Below, piece by piece: positions 5,959 through 7,003 of a stretch of DNA of 7,003 bases. The notes below the pieces were generated by a model. The model was given only the letters and a program-made list of their open reading frames with translations, had not been told where the DNA came from and did no database searches. Positions within the stretch are counted from its first letter, which is position 1. Every line of letters starts with the position of its first letter. The DNA is from Bacteroidales bacterium (GTDB taxonomy: Bacteria; Bacteroidota; Bacteroidia; Bacteroidales; UBA932). The stretch lies in contig JAILAO010000039.1 of the NCBI GenBank assembly GCA_024681565.1, positions 1-7,003 on the forward strand, written 5' to 3'. The translations under genes and the position numbers were made by a program.

Positions 5959-7003
5959 ATGAAACCGTTATTCAGTAAATTGTTCACCGGCGCCGTACTT
6001 TTTGCGTGCCTCGCCGGTCCCGCCGCCGCGCAGCAGCGCCAGCGTCCGGACCCCGTATCCGAAATCACGGAAGTCATCAACCGTATCTACACCTACCTGG
6101 ACGGCTGCACCCCGACAGCCGTGGTGGACGGTGACGGCAAAGTGATCCGGGACTACAAGAAGATCGACGAAAAGAGTTCCCTGCAGAAGGGCGATTTCGG
6201 CATCAACACCTACGAATGGGGCGTAACCTATTCCGGCATGCTGCTGGCCTCCGAGGTGCTCGGAGACGCCAAGTACAGCAAATACGTCTACGACCGGCTC
6301 AAACTCCTCGGCGAGATCTATCCCTACGTCAAGGAATACTGGGACCAGAACGGCTATCAGATGCGTCTCGGTGCGATGGAGAACCCCAAGTGGCTCGACG
6401 ACTGCGGTGCGATGACCGCGGCCATGATCAAGGCCACCCTCGCCGACCCGCAGCAGTCCAAGGTCTTCCGTCCCCTGCTCGACAACTGGTTCAATTTCGT
6501 GATGTACAAAGAGTACCGCATGGGGGACGGGATCCTCGCCCGCTTCCGCCCGGCGCCCAATTCCGTCTGGCTGGATGATATGTACATGGGCATCACCCCG
6601 ATCGCCCACCGCAGCCGGCTCAGCCAGGCCAAGCGCGGCGACCTCACCCACAAACACTACAACGAAGCCATCAACCAGGTCCTCCTCTTCAAGAAATACC
6701 TCTGGGTCCCTGAGAAGAACTACTACCGTCACGGCTGGGTCGAAGGGATGTCCGAGCATCCGGACTACCACTGGGCCCGCGCCAACGGCTGGGCCGTGCT
6801 GACGATGTGCGACGTGCTGGACGCCGTCCCCGAGCGCACGCAGGGCTGGACCGAGGTCCGCGACCTGCTGGTCAGCCTGCTCCGGGGCCTCGCGCCCTAC
6901 CAGTCCCCGGAAGGGACCTGGCACCAGCTGATCGACAAGACCGAATCCTATCTCGAGACCAGCGCCAGCGCCATGTATGTCTACGGCTATGCCCATGCCA
7001 TCA
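5959..7003 (+). CDS. GH105 unsaturated rhamnogalacturonyl hydrolase, partial at right edge
   Basis: The gene starts at the ATG at 5959 and is open through the window end, giving 348 residues; complete family members usually have roughly 370-420, so only the C-terminus is missing. Residues 1-24 form a signal peptide ending PAAA before QQ, so the enzyme is exported, probably to the periplasm. Family landmarks for GH105 (the YteR/YesR type) appear in order: WLDDCGAM (145-152), VWLDDMYMG (203-211), YRHGW (256-260), WARANGW (272-278), GTWHQLID (319-326) and ESYLETSASAM (329-339). The Asp pairs 147-148 and 206-207 include the expected catalytic acid. Such enzymes remove the unsaturated galacturonyl residue from oligosaccharides made by pectin (rhamnogalacturonan) lyases; related members act on other unsaturated uronides. 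It may be the start of a polysaccharide-use cluster that continues to the right, but none is visible here. Substrate is inferred from family only. Confidence 0.88.
   Translation, partial: MKPLFSKLFTGAVLFACLAGPAAAQQRQRPDPVSEITEVINRIYTYLDGCTPTAVVDGDGKVIRDYKKIDEKSSLQKGDFGINTYEWGVTYSGMLLASEVLGDAKYSKYVYDRLKLLGEIYPYVKEYWDQNGYQMRLGAMENPKWLDDCGAMTAAMIKATLADPQQSKVFRPLLDNWFNFVMYKEYRMGDGILARFRPAPNSVWLDDMYMGITPIAHRSRLSQAKRGDLTHKHYNEAINQVLLFKKYLWVPEKNYYRHGWVEGMSEHPDYHWARANGWAVLTMCDVLDAVPERTQGWTEVRDLLVSLLRGLAPYQSPEGTWHQLIDKTESYLETSASAMYVYGYAHAI

Noticed and set aside
5968..6996. Leftward open frame of 342 codons at the right end
   Set aside because: It is the antisense shadow of the GH105 gene, whose conserved motifs run in order on the plus strand from a signal peptide to the window edge.

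Overview
The window reads as chromosomal DNA from a GC-rich member of the Bacteroidota, probably of the order Bacteroidales. The evidence is -7 promoter boxes of the Bacteroidota type (TAnnTTTG), no recognisable Shine-Dalgarno sequences, and protein sequences that look Bacteroidales-like. The genus cannot be fixed from sequence alone. Genes are tightly packed; the only AT-rich stretches are two short divergent intergenic regions. There are no RNA genes, mobile elements or CRISPR arrays that I can support.

Layout, left to right. Bases 32-67 form a perfect 16-bp hairpin, probably a shared terminator. A leftward two-gene unit follows: an NhaC-family Na+/H+ antiporter (860-2134) and a GufA-type ZIP metal transporter (85-858), separated by one base. 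A 69-bp divergent promoter region (2135-2203) separates it from a rightward four-gene unit: an exported-looking metallo-beta-lactamase-fold hydrolase (2204-2947), MTA/SAH nucleosidase (2944-3567), LuxS (3564-4043) and a C_GCAxxG_C_C-family cysteine protein (4040-4546). All three junctions in this unit are ATGA overlaps, so the genes are almost certainly translated in a coupled way. A convergent 51-bp gap with a hairpin leads to a leftward fused ThrE-type exporter (4598-5896). A second compact divergent promoter (5897-5958) then drives a secreted GH105 unsaturated rhamnogalacturonyl hydrolase (5959 to beyond the right edge).

How they work together. Nucleosidase plus LuxS is the complete two-step route from S-adenosylhomocysteine to homocysteine, adenine and DPD (the AI-2 precursor), so the central operon handles SAM by-product recycling. 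The hydrolase and the cysteine protein are unassigned partners. The NhaC-family protein transcribed back to back with this operon could carry an amino acid such as methionine instead of, or as well as, Na+/H+; that is inference only. The ThrE-like exporter and GH105 enzyme share a symmetrical promoter region but have no obvious biochemical link.

I found no clear new system. The most unusual points are the partner genes of the luxS operon and the mirrored, overlapping divergent promoters.
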